From Hydrogenophaga sp. 2FB (GTDB lineage Bacteria > Pseudomonadota > Gammaproteobacteria > Burkholderiales > Burkholderiaceae_C), in contig NZ_SCML01000052.1 of assembly GCF_005503365.1 (NCBI RefSeq), forward strand, positions 1 through 46,666: a stretch of DNA of 46,666 nt, in the 5' to 3' direction. Position 1 is the first letter of the stretch. Each line of letters begins with the position of its first letter. A program made the position numbers and the translations under genes. A model generated the notes under the pieces. The model saw only the letters and a list, made by a program, of their open reading frames with translations. It was not told the DNA's origin and searched no databases. This document shows, in pieces, positions 34,862 through 43,012 of the stretch.

Positions 34862-35149
34862 ATGATGGAACCGCCTCCAGACATCCCTCCCGAGCAATCG
34901 CTCATCACCTATCCCAGCGACTTTCCCATCAAAGTGATGGGCGCCAACGTGGACGGTTTCGACACCGCCATGGCGCATGTGGCGCGCGCCTTCGACCCCG
35001 GCTTTGACGAACGCACGATCGAGCGGCGTCCGAGCAAGGCAGGCAACTACCTGGGCCTCACGCTCACGGTGCACGTGACCAGCCGCGAGCAGCTCGACGA
35101 GCTCTACCGCACGCTGACCACGCACCCGATGGTCAAGGTCGTGTTGTGA
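34862..35149 (+). CDS. ybeD: YbeD/DUF493 family protein
   Basis: A 95-aa protein with the ACT-like YbeD fold: SLITYPSDFPIKVMGANVDG, FDTAMAHVARAF, then SKAGNYLGLTLTVHVTSREQ and LDELYRTLTTHPMVKVVL. It is found next to lipB across proteobacteria and is presumed regulatory or accessory to lipoylation, without proof. Start is ATG 34862, with a second ATG directly after. Its stop TGA overlaps the GTG start of lipB (GTGA), implying translational coupling. Confidence 0.94.
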   Translation: MMEPPPDIPPEQSLITYPSDFPIKVMGANVDGFDTAMAHVARAFDPGFDERTIERRPSKAGNYLGLTLTVHVTSREQLDELYRTLTTHPMVKVVL

Positions 35150-35838
35150 TCGTCCGCGCGCTGGGCCGGGTGGACCACGCGCCCACCTACGAGGCCATGC
35201 AGGCCTTCACCGCTGCACGCACAGCCGGCACGCCCGACGAACTCTGGGTCTGCGAGCACGCCCCGGTGTTCACGCAGGGGCTGGCGGGCCGCGAAGACCA
35301 CCTGCTCGCGCCCGGCAACATCCCGGTGGTGGCCACCAACCGCGGCGGTCAGGTGACGTACCACGGCCCGGGCCAGGTGGTGGCCTACCCGCTGATCGAC
35401 CTGCAGCGCGCGGGCTACTTCGTCAAGGAATACGTCTATCGGGTGGAAGAGGCGGTGATCCGCACTCTCGCCGACTTCGGCGTGACCGGTCACCGTGTGG
35501 CGGGTGCGCCCGGCATCTATGTGCGGCTGGACGACCCCGGCAGCCACGCCTTGCTGCCGCAGCGCCCCCAAAAACGCACACCCGGCGAGCCCCTGCCCGA
35601 CCCCGACTTCACCGGCCTGGGCAAGATCGCCGCCCTGGGCATCAAGGTGAGTCGGCACTGCACTTACCACGGTGTGGCGTTGAACGTCGCGATGGACCTG
35701 CAACCCTTTGAGCGCATCAACCCTTGTGGCTACGTGGGTCTGCAAACCGTCGACCTTTCTACAATCGGGGTTGCCGTTTCATGGGATGAGACGGCGCGGG
35801 TGCTGAGCCAGAAGCTCACGACCACGCTCACTCCCTGA
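35146..35838 (+). CDS. lipB: Octanoyl-[ACP]:protein N-octanoyltransferase
   Basis: A 230-aa enzyme that moves octanoyl from acyl carrier protein to the lipoyl domains of 2-oxoacid dehydrogenases and the glycine cleavage H protein. Motifs: TNRGGQVTYHGPGQVVAYPL, catalytic Lys160 in GKIAALGIKVSR and nucleophile Cys194 in RINPCGYVGL. It starts with GTG overlapping the ybeD stop. Between about residues 128 and 158 it has an extra Pro/Arg-rich loop (LPQRPQKRTPGEPLPDP) compared with E. coli LipB, presumably a surface insertion. lipA follows 13 bp downstream. Confidence 0.97.
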   Translation: MIVRALGRVDHAPTYEAMQAFTAARTAGTPDELWVCEHAPVFTQGLAGREDHLLAPGNIPVVATNRGGQVTYHGPGQVVAYPLIDLQRAGYFVKEYVYRVEEAVIRTLADFGVTGHRVAGAPGIYVRLDDPGSHALLPQRPQKRTPGEPLPDPDFTGLGKIAALGIKVSRHCTYHGVALNVAMDLQPFERINPCGYVGLQTVDLSTIGVAVSWDETARVLSQKLTTTLTP

Positions 35839-35851
35839 CCTAACCCACGCC

Positions 35852-36868
35852 ATGACCAGCCCCGACACCCCCACGGTTTCCGCCAGCCCCACCGTCCGCG
35901 ACGCCCAGCCCGCCGGCAGCTACGACGCCACAGCCAAGCAGAAGAGCCAGGCCAAAACGGCACGCATTCCCATCAAGATCGTGCCGGCCGAGGTGCTGAA
36001 GAAGCCCGAGTGGATCCGCGTCAAGGCCGGTAGCCCGACCACGCGCTTCTACGAAATCAAGGACATCCTGCGCGCCAACAAGCTGGTGACGGTGTGCGAA
36101 GAAGCGAGCTGCCCGAACATTGGCGAGTGCTTCGGCAAGGGCACAGCCACGTTCATGATCATGGGCGACAAGTGCACGCGGCGCTGCCCGTTCTGCGACG
36201 TCGGCCACGGCCGCCCCGATCCGCTGGATGTGAACGAGCCCGAGAACCTGGCCAAGACGATTGCGCAGCTGCGGCTGAAGTACGTGGTGATCACCAGCGT
36301 GGACCGCGACGATCTGCGCGACGGCGGCGCTGGCCATTTCGTGGCCTGCATCGAGCGCACGCGTGCCTTGTCGCCGCAAACGCAGATCGAGGTGCTGGTG
36401 CCGGACTTCCGCGGCCGCGACGACCGCGCGCTCGGCATTCTCCAGGCCGCGCCGCCCGACGTGATGAACCACAACATCGAAACCGTGCCTCGCCTGTACA
36501 AGGAAGCGCGCCCGGGCTCGGACTACAAGTTCAGCCTGAACCTGCTCAAGAAGTTCAAGGCGTTGTTCCCGCACGTGCCCACCAAGAGCGGCCTGATGGT
36601 CGGCCTGGGGGAGACGGACGAAGAAATTCTCGAGGTGATGCGCGACATGCGCGCGCACGACATCGACATGCTCACCATCGGCCAGTACCTCGCCCCCAGC
36701 GGCCACCACCTCCCGGTGCGCCGCTACGTGCACCCCGACACCTTCAAGATGTTCGAGGCCAAGGCCTACGAAATGGGCTTCACCCACGCCGCCGTGGGCG
36801 CCATGGTGCGCAGTTCGTACCACGCCGACCAGCAGGCGCATGGCGTGCTCAACGCCGAAGCGAAGTGA
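35852..36868 (+). CDS. lipA: Lipoyl synthase (radical SAM)
   Basis: A 338-aa enzyme that inserts two sulfurs into protein-bound octanoyl groups. The auxiliary cluster cysteines are Cys82, Cys87 and Cys93 in CEEASCPNIGEC, and the radical SAM cysteines are Cys108, Cys112 and Cys115 in CTRRCPFCDVGHG. The conserved RSSYHADQQ end supplies the Ser ligand to the sacrificial cluster. An N-terminal 40-residue polar extension is typical for the group. It completes the lipoate pathway with LipB. The stop is one base from the start of the AraC-type gene. Confidence 0.99.
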   Translation: MTSPDTPTVSASPTVRDAQPAGSYDATAKQKSQAKTARIPIKIVPAEVLKKPEWIRVKAGSPTTRFYEIKDILRANKLVTVCEEASCPNIGECFGKGTATFMIMGDKCTRRCPFCDVGHGRPDPLDVNEPENLAKTIAQLRLKYVVITSVDRDDLRDGGAGHFVACIERTRALSPQTQIEVLVPDFRGRDDRALGILQAAPPDVMNHNIETVPRLYKEARPGSDYKFSLNLLKKFKALFPHVPTKSGLMVGLGETDEEILEVMRDMRAHDIDMLTIGQYLAPSGHHLPVRRYVHPDTFKMFEAKAYEMGFTHAAVGAMVRSSYHADQQAHGVLNAEAK

Positions 36869-36869
36869 C

Positions 36870-37568
36870 ATGCCCGCCGCGCACGACCGCCTGAGCGTGC
36901 GCGACTATGGCGCCTCGCACGGCAGCCACGATCACGACCACTTCCAGATCCTCGTCGGCCTGGAAGGCGTGCTCGAGCTTGAGGTGGCGGGCCGTGGGCA
37001 ACGCATTGCCGTTGGCGACGGCTGCGTGGTACCCCCCGGCGAGCGCCACGATTTCGAAGGGCGAGGCGCAACGCGCTGCCTGGTACTGGATTCGCACGAT
37101 CCCGCCTGGGCCCAAGCCGTCGCGGCACCGCCGTCGGGCGTGCAGCCTTTGGCGCACTATCTGGCCACAGCCGTGTCGGCGGGTCTGCCGCGCGCACGGC
37201 AACTCGGCGCCAGCCTGCTGCTCGAAACCTGGCTGCAGCACAGCGCCTCGCCCGACCCGCCGCTGGAGCGCCATCGCCGTCCCATCGACTGGGCCGCACT
37301 GGGCCAGTGGCTGCAAGCGCACTGGCAAGCCCCGCTGACCGTGGCCGACCTGGCTTCGCAGGTGCACCTGAGCCCATCGCAATTCACCGCGCGCTGCCAG
37401 GCAGAACAAGGCGACAGCCCCATGCAGTGGCTGCGCCGCCAGCGCCTGGCCCAGGCCCGCGCCTGGCGTGCCAGCGGACTGAGCGTGGCCGACACGGCGC
37501 GGCGCATCGGCTACCGCTCGCCATCGGCGCTGACGGCCGCCTTGCGCCGCGTGCCGCCGCGCGGCTGA
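36870..37568 (+). CDS. AraC-family transcriptional regulator
   Basis: A 232-aa protein. Residues about 1-80 form a cupin-like sensor domain (HDHDHFQILVGLEGVLELEV, VPPGERHDFEG), and 140-230 form the AraC double helix-turn-helix (LTVADLASQVHLSPSQFTAR, MQWLRRQRLAQARAW, VADTARRIGYRSPSALTAA). It begins one base after lipA yet is unlikely to act in lipoate synthesis. The DMT exporter 106 bp downstream is the likeliest target, a common AraC-exporter pairing. The effector is unknown. Confidence 0.9.
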   Translation: MPAAHDRLSVRDYGASHGSHDHDHFQILVGLEGVLELEVAGRGQRIAVGDGCVVPPGERHDFEGRGATRCLVLDSHDPAWAQAVAAPPSGVQPLAHYLATAVSAGLPRARQLGASLLLETWLQHSASPDPPLERHRRPIDWAALGQWLQAHWQAPLTVADLASQVHLSPSQFTARCQAEQGDSPMQWLRRQRLAQARAWRASGLSVADTARRIGYRSPSALTAALRRVPPRG

Positions 37569-37674
37569 ACCCCCACCCCTCGAGACCCGCGAAACGCGAC
37601 GAAGGATCGGCGGATCGCGACGATGGCCCCGGCTAAGCTCCGGGCATGAGCCGTCCTCTTTTGCCCAACCACCC

Positions 37675-38622
37675 ATGAGCGGGCACAACCACCCGCTGGC
37701 GCTGGGCATCGGCTTTGGCGCCGCCGCCGGTGCGGCCTGGGGCTTCGTGTTCCTGGCCCCTGAACTCGCACGCGACTTCTCACCCCTGCAGCTGTCCGCG
37801 GCGCGCTACCTTGCCTACGGCCTGGTGGCATGGGCCTTGATCGCCCCGCGCTGGCGCACCCTGGCGCCACGGCTGGGCCGACCGGAATGGATGGCGCTGG
37901 TGCGCTTGAGCCTGCTGGGCAACATCGTGTACTACGTGCTGCTGGCCAACGCGGTGCAGCTCGGCGGCGTGGCCATGACGTCATTGGTCATCGGTTTCCT
38001 GCCGGTGGCGGTCACGCTCATCGGCAGCCAGGGCCATGGCGCGGTGCCCTTGCGCCGGCTCGCCCTTACGCTGGCGTTGGGCGTGGCCGGCATCGCCTGC
38101 GTGGCCTGGCAGGCCTTGGGCATGCCGTCGGCAGCGCCGGCGGCCCATCGCCTCACGGGCTTTCTTTGCGCGCTCGGTGCGCTCGCCGCCTGGACCGCCT
38201 ATGCCGTGAGCAACAGCCGCTGGCTCGTGCGCCTGGACCATGTCTCCTCGCACGACTGGAGCCTGCTCACCGGCCTGGTGACGGGCGGGCTGGCGCTGTT
38301 GCTGGCGGTGCCGGCCTTCATGGACAGCAGCCTGAGCGACCACACCGGCGCGCAATGGGGGCGCTTCATCGGCGTGGCGGCCGGCATGGCTGTGGTGGCC
38401 TCGGTCCTGGGCAACGCGTTCTGGAACCGTGCCAGCCGCCTGTTGCCGCTGACCATGATCGGGCAGATGATCCTTTTCGAGACCCTCTTCGCCCTGCTCT
38501 ACGGCTTCCTGTGGGAAGCGCGCTGGCCCACCGCGCTCGAGGCCCTGGCCATGGTCCTGGTGAGCGCCAGCGTGCTGGCGGGCATCTCGGCGCACCAACC
38601 CGTGCCGGAACACGGCAACTGA
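37675..38622 (+). CDS. DMT superfamily (EamA) transporter
   Basis: A 315-aa membrane protein with ten predicted helices in two EamA repeats (GFGAAAGAAWGFVFLAPELA, LSLLGNIVYYVLLANAVQLG; second half LTGLVTGGLALLLAVPAFM, TMIGQMILFETLFALLYGFL). The family exports amino acids or other metabolites by proton exchange. It follows the AraC-type regulator on the same strand and converges with ptsI nine bases away. Substrate unknown. Confidence 0.92.
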   Translation: MSGHNHPLALGIGFGAAAGAAWGFVFLAPELARDFSPLQLSAARYLAYGLVAWALIAPRWRTLAPRLGRPEWMALVRLSLLGNIVYYVLLANAVQLGGVAMTSLVIGFLPVAVTLIGSQGHGAVPLRRLALTLALGVAGIACVAWQALGMPSAAPAAHRLTGFLCALGALAAWTAYAVSNSRWLVRLDHVSSHDWSLLTGLVTGGLALLLAVPAFMDSSLSDHTGAQWGRFIGVAAGMAVVASVLGNAFWNRASRLLPLTMIGQMILFETLFALLYGFLWEARWPTALEALAMVLVSASVLAGISAHQPVPEHGN

Positions 38623-38630
38623 GGTCGCGC

Positions 38631-40376
38631 TCAGTCGGTCATCAGGGCCGCGGGGTCTTCCGCGGCGAGCACGCTCTGCGCCCAGGTCTGCAGGCGCGCG
38701 GTGTCACAACGCAGGATCTGCTGCTTGACCGCCAGGATCTGCGACGGGTGCATGGAGAAGCTGCGCAAGCCCAGGCCCAGCAACAAGCGCGTGAGCGTCA
38801 CGTCGCCCGCCATTTCACCGCACACGCTCACGCCCTTGCCCCGTTCGAGGCACTGCGCGATGGTGCTGGCCAGAAGATGCAGCACGGCCGGGTGCACCGG
38901 GTCGTACAGGTGCGAGACGGCCTCGTCGGCACGGTCGATCGCCAGGGTGTACTGGATCAGGTCGTTGGTGCCGACGGAGAGGAAATCGAAGTGCCGCAGG
39001 AACAGCGGGATGGTCAGCGCCGCCGCGGGCACCTCGATCATCGCGCCGAGCTTGACGTGGCCATAGGGCACCTCGGCGCTGTCCAGTTGTTCGCGCGCCC
39101 GGTTGACCAAGGCCAGGGTCTGGCGGATCTCGCTGGCGTGGGCCAGCATGGGAATCAACAGGTTGACCGGTCCATGCACGGCCGCGCGCAGGATCGCGCG
39201 CAACTGCACCAGGAACATGGAAGGCTCGGCCAGGCTCCAGCGGATCGCGCGCAAGCCCAGCGCGGGATTGAGGTGGTCTTCTCCGGCGCGCGAAGCGCCG
39301 CGGTCCAGCGGTTTGTCGGCCCCCACGTCGACGGTGCGGATGGTCACCGGCAAGCCCTGCATGCCTTCGATCGCGCGGCGGTAGGCCTGGTACTGCTCTT
39401 CTTCGTCGGGCAGGTTGCCGCCACGGCCCATGAAGAGGAATTCGCTGCGGAACAACCCCACGCCCACGGCCCCCGCCTTGAGCGCGGCCACGGCGTCTTC
39501 GGGCTGTTCGATGTTGGCCAGCAGTTCGATGCGCTGGCCGTCGAGCGTGACCGCCGGGGTGTTCTTCAGGCGCGAGAGGCGCTCGCGCTCGACCTCACCC
39601 TGGCGCTGCTTGAAGCCGTATTCGGCCAGCAGGATGGGCGAGGGATCGACCAGCACCACGCCCGCGTCGCCATCGATGATGACCCAGTCGTCCTGCTTGA
39701 TGAGGTGGCTGGCCGAACGCGCGCCCACCACCGCCGGAATGTCCATGCTGCGCGCGACGATGGCGGTGTGGCTGGTCTTGCCGCCGACGTCGGTGACGAA
39801 GCCGGCGAACACGCTTTGCTTGAACTGCAGCATGTCGGCCGGCGACAGGTCGTGGGCGATCAGCACCAGCGGCGCTTCAGCGCTGTCGTGCGCGTGCCGC
39901 GCATCGGCAGCCACCGGCAGCGCCACGCCGCGCATGAAGCGCAGCATGCGCTCGACCACCTGCTCCAGATCGGCCTTGCGCTCGCGCAGGTACGGATCTT
40001 CCATTTCGTCGAACTGGCGTGCGATCACCTCCAGCTGCGTGGTCAGCGCCCATTCGGCGTTGTAGTGGCGCTCGACGATCCAGTGCTTCACGCCGCTGGT
40101 GAGTTGCTCGTCCTGCAGCAACATCAGGTGCACGTCGAGCAGCGCGGTGAGTTCGGGGTGCGCGTCGTTCGGGCCGAGTTCGTGCAGGCTTTGCTGCACC
40201 TTCACGATTTCTTCGACCACCGCGTTGCGCGCCTGGCGCAGCCGCTCGATCTCGCTCTCGATCTGGTCGGCCTGCACGAAATAGTGCGCCACGTCCACGC
40301 GGCTGGACGCCACGATCACGGCCCGCCCGATGGCAATGCCCCGGGATACCGCCAGACCGTGAACCGAAATGGTCAT
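38631..40376 (-). CDS. ptsI: PTS enzyme I (phosphoenolpyruvate-protein phosphotransferase)
   Basis: A 581-aa enzyme that takes phosphate from PEP onto His203 (GGKTSHTAIVARSM) and passes it to HPr. It shows the HPr-binding helical insert in the N-terminal half, the PEP-binding barrel with GVGLFRSEFLFMGR, and the dimer-forming C-terminus with catalytic Cys in VSVCGEMAGD. Full length. It lies one base from ptsH on the same strand. No sugar-specific EIIBC is visible nearby, so this is probably the regulatory PTS common in betaproteobacteria. Confidence 0.98.
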   Translation of the reverse strand: MTISVHGLAVSRGIAIGRAVIVASSRVDVAHYFVQADQIESEIERLRQARNAVVEEIVKVQQSLHELGPNDAHPELTALLDVHLMLLQDEQLTSGVKHWIVERHYNAEWALTTQLEVIARQFDEMEDPYLRERKADLEQVVERMLRFMRGVALPVAADARHAHDSAEAPLVLIAHDLSPADMLQFKQSVFAGFVTDVGGKTSHTAIVARSMDIPAVVGARSASHLIKQDDWVIIDGDAGVVLVDPSPILLAEYGFKQRQGEVERERLSRLKNTPAVTLDGQRIELLANIEQPEDAVAALKAGAVGVGLFRSEFLFMGRGGNLPDEEEQYQAYRRAIEGMQGLPVTIRTVDVGADKPLDRGASRAGEDHLNPALGLRAIRWSLAEPSMFLVQLRAILRAAVHGPVNLLIPMLAHASEIRQTLALVNRAREQLDSAEVPYGHVKLGAMIEVPAAALTIPLFLRHFDFLSVGTNDLIQYTLAIDRADEAVSHLYDPVHPAVLHLLASTIAQCLERGKGVSVCGEMAGDVTLTRLLLGLGLRSFSMHPSQILAVKQQILRCDTARLQTWAQSVLAAEDPAALMTD

Positions 40377-40377
40377 G

Positions 40378-40647
40378 TCATTCGCCTTCGCCGAACTTGT
40401 CGTTGATCAGTGCCAGCAATGCGTCCATGGCCGTCTGCTCGTCCTTGCCGTCGGTCTCGATGTCGACATCGCTGCCCATGCCGGCGGCCAGCATCATCAC
40501 GCCCATGATGCTTTTGGCGTTGACGCGCCGGTCGCCACGCGACATCCACACATCGCTGGCAAATCCACCGGCCAGTTTGGTGAGTTTGGCGGAGGCGCGT
40601 GCGTGCAGTCCGAGCTTATTGCTGATGGTCGCGGTGGTCTTGATCAT
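40378..40647 (-). CDS. ptsH: HPr phosphocarrier protein
   Basis: An 89-aa phosphocarrier. His15 in LGLHARASAKL receives phosphate from enzyme I, and Ser46 in NAKSIMGVMML is the regulatory site used by HPr kinase. Both are intact, so Ser phosphorylation is possible if an HprK is encoded elsewhere. Its 5' end overlaps the 3' end of the EIIA gene by 32 nt in another frame, an unusually long overlap that suggests coupled translation. Confidence 0.98.
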   Translation of the reverse strand: MIKTTATISNKLGLHARASAKLTKLAGGFASDVWMSRGDRRVNAKSIMGVMMLAAGMGSDVDIETDGKDEQTAMDALLALINDKFGEGE

Positions 40648-41062
40648 GGGTGGCTCGTCGGGCCTGGTTTTGAGGAGCGGTCACCGCCACCTGAATCACA
40701 CCCTGCGTGGCGCCGATCATGGCGCGCGAGATCAGCGCATCCAGTGCTTCATGGCGGTACGACACGGTGCGCAACAGCATGGGCAGGTTCACGCCGGTGA
40801 TCAGTTTGGAGTTGATGCCGTCGATGAGTTTCTGCGCCACGTTGCAGGGCGTGGCGCCGAACACGTCGGTCACCACCAGTGTCTGCGGCAGGTGCATCTG
40901 GCGCATGAGCACCTGCGCCTGCGCGAGCGATTCTTCGGGCGGCACGTTGGGCTGCACATCGAGTGCGGCCACTGCGTCGGCGCTGTCCGGGAACACATGC
41001 AACACGCACTGACGCAAGGCCGAGGCCAGCGGTGCATGTGCCAGGATCAGAATGCCATTCAT
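40616..41062 (-). CDS. PTS EIIA, mannose type
   Basis: A 148-aa protein of the mannose/fructose EIIA family. The phosphate-accepting His9 is in ILILAHAPLASAL, followed by the flavodoxin-like core (TLVVTDVFGATPCNVAQKLI, LITGVNLPMLLRTVSY). With no EIIB or EIIC in view, it most likely serves regulation, as in the betaproteobacterial ManX-HPr-EI cluster. The final residues, QARRATHDQDHRDHQQ, are encoded in the overlap with ptsH and are not conserved-looking. Confidence 0.93.
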   Translation of the reverse strand: MNGILILAHAPLASALRQCVLHVFPDSADAVAALDVQPNVPPEESLAQAQVLMRQMHLPQTLVVTDVFGATPCNVAQKLIDGINSKLITGVNLPMLLRTVSYRHEALDALISRAMIGATQGVIQVAVTAPQNQARRATHDQDHRDHQQ

Positions 41063-41071
41063 GGTGGCAGT

Positions 41072-42376
41072 TTAGCCCGGCCGGGCCGCCGACAGGCGCA
41101 GATGCGAGCGCAGAAAGGCCGCGTAGGTCCACACGCCACAGATGCCAAAGAGCGCCATGGCGCCCCGGTAGCGGTCGCGCTCGCTACCGCCGAATGCGCC
41201 CAGCGCATCGATCAGCACGCCAATGCCCCATTGCGCGGCGAACACGCCCGCAAAAATGGCCAGGTTGTAGGCCGAGAGCACACGTCCTGCCGCCTCGGCC
41301 GGCAAGGCCAGCGCCACCGCGGGCTGCGACAGCGACACGACCGTGCAACTGACGCAATACAGCGCCCACAGCGGCCATCCCGCATCCGCGCCCAATCCGA
41401 CGATGGCGCCGAGCACCACGAAGCTCACCGGCAATCCCCAGGCGATCAGGCGTTCGGGCAACACGCCGCGCCGCACCAGATGCGGACTGGCCATCCCCCA
41501 CAACCAGAAGGTGCACAGCATTGAGAGGTTGATGGCGAACAAGCCACCCGCAGCCTGCTGCGGCGTGTAGCCCGCCACATTCACCATCCAAGGGCCGGCC
41601 CACAGCGTCTGAATCGCGATCATGCCGCCGTAGTTGACGATGCCGATCGGCAACATCTGGCGAAAGTAAGGGTGGCGCCAGATCGCCCCATAGCCGAGCT
41701 TCTCCGCCGCGGGCTGGGGCGACACAACGGGATCGGTCCGACGCCAGTTCGGCACGATGATGGCCAGGGTCACCATCGACAGCATGAGCAGGGCTGCCAG
41801 CCCCCAGAACAAGCCACGCCAGCCGGTCAACGGCATCAGCCACTGCACCGGCAGCGTGGACGCCACCATGCCGAACGAACCGGTCATGAGCATCCAGGAA
41901 TTGGCGCGCATCTGAGCACCTGGCGAAAGCCAACGGCGGTAACCGGTGAGCGGCGCCATGAGGCAGGCGCTCACGCCCATGCCGGTGAGCACGCGCGCGG
42001 CCAGCAGCCCCGCAAAGTTGGTGGCCATCGCAAAGGCCACACAGCCCACCACCGCCACGCCCAGGAACCACAGGATCACCTTGCGTGGGCCATGCCGGTC
42101 CAGCCAGTTGCCCAGGGGCACTTGCGTGAGTGCAAAACCAAAAAAATAGCCGCCAGCCAACAGGCCAAGGTCGCTCGCGCTGAGCGCCATCTCGGCGCTC
42201 AATGTGGGCGACAACGTGGCGGTGATGGCGCGCAGCAGCGCGGACAGGAAATACGCGACCGCAAACGTGAGGAAGACGATGACCACCGCGCGCGCGGCCA
42301 GCACGTCTCCACCGGGTGCGGGGGCCGCGGTTGCGCCTTCGTAGCGCACGGGGCTCGGTCGGGTGGTCTGGGTCAT
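41072..42376 (-). CDS. Major facilitator superfamily transporter
   Basis: A 434-aa permease with twelve predicted helices. The loop 2-3 signature appears as GNWLDRHGPRKVILW, and the N-half includes ALSASDLGLLAGGYFFGFAL and RVLTGMGVSACLMAPLTGYR. The pattern resembles nitrate/glucarate-type MFS members but the substrate is unknown. Its start overlaps the stop of the upstream lipoprotein gene (ATGA), so the two are co-expressed. It ends 9 bp from the EIIA gene on the same strand. Confidence 0.93.
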   Translation of the reverse strand: MTQTTRPSPVRYEGATAAPAPGGDVLAARAVVIVFLTFAVAYFLSALLRAITATLSPTLSAEMALSASDLGLLAGGYFFGFALTQVPLGNWLDRHGPRKVILWFLGVAVVGCVAFAMATNFAGLLAARVLTGMGVSACLMAPLTGYRRWLSPGAQMRANSWMLMTGSFGMVASTLPVQWLMPLTGWRGLFWGLAALLMLSMVTLAIIVPNWRRTDPVVSPQPAAEKLGYGAIWRHPYFRQMLPIGIVNYGGMIAIQTLWAGPWMVNVAGYTPQQAAGGLFAINLSMLCTFWLWGMASPHLVRRGVLPERLIAWGLPVSFVVLGAIVGLGADAGWPLWALYCVSCTVVSLSQPAVALALPAEAAGRVLSAYNLAIFAGVFAAQWGIGVLIDALGAFGGSERDRYRGAMALFGICGVWTYAAFLRSHLRLSAARPG

Positions 42377-42945
42377 GGCAGCTTGAGTCCGTCAAAAAAG
42401 GCCGAGGTCACGCCCGCGTCGTTCAGGACCGGGCCATAGATCGCGGCCTGGTACACCTGCGTGCCGCGCACGAAATGCACCGCACGCATCTGCACCGGAC
42501 GGCCCTGGTGGTCCGTGCCTTGCGCGGCCAGGCCCAGGGTCTGCGTCGCACCGGGCACCGCGGCGTTCCATTGCGCGGCCGGCTCGTCGACGCGCGCCGG
42601 GTCCACGCGCACCGCGCCGAGCGAGGCGCGTCGCCAGCCGCTCAACGCGGCGGGCACGCGCGCGGCATCGCCCAACTCCACCCAGGCCAGGGCAAAGGTC
42701 AGGCCCCCGGTGTCGCAACTTTGCATGTGCAGTTCGGTGGGTGCGCCGCCGTCCAGCGGCACGGCGCGCGTGGCGGTTTCGGGCTTGCACGGCATCAGCG
42801 CCTGCAGCGGCGTGCCCTCGGGGCGCAGTTCGCGCCAGTTGAAGGTCGGTGAGCAGGCCCCGAGCACGAGGAGTGCGCAGAGCAAGCGCCCGAGTGGGCG
42901 CGGGCAACGGCGGTGCGGCAGGCCGCGGGAGGCAGAGACGGACAT
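42373..42945 (-). CDS. Putative lipoprotein of unknown function
   Basis: A 190-aa protein from ATG 42945 (MSVSASRGLPHRRCPRPLGR). It has a signal with lipobox LVLGACSP (lipid Cys31). The mature part, FNWRELRPEGTPLQALMPCK onward, ends with VQMRAVHFVRGTQVYQAAIY and FFDGLKLP, and has two Cys residues (MPCKPET, MQSCDTGG) that may form a disulfide. I do not know the family; similar proteins occur beside transporters in Comamonadaceae. It overlaps the MFS gene by four bases and is divergent from the CoA-transferase. Confidence 0.8.
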   Translation of the reverse strand: MSVSASRGLPHRRCPRPLGRLLCALLVLGACSPTFNWRELRPEGTPLQALMPCKPETATRAVPLDGGAPTELHMQSCDTGGLTFALAWVELGDAARVPAALSGWRRASLGAVRVDPARVDEPAAQWNAAVPGATQTLGLAAQGTDHQGRPVQMRAVHFVRGTQVYQAAIYGPVLNDAGVTSAFFDGLKLP

Positions 42946-43012
42946 GGAATTCCAGCGCGACAGGCCACCGGCGGGACACGGCTGCGGCCGTGACCTCGCG
43001 CACAATGGCGAC

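Noticed and set aside
37830..40406. An 858-codon plus-strand frame across the DMT transporter and ptsI
   Set aside because: Antisense and out-of-frame shadow of two clear genes; composition is unnatural and no start signal is seen.
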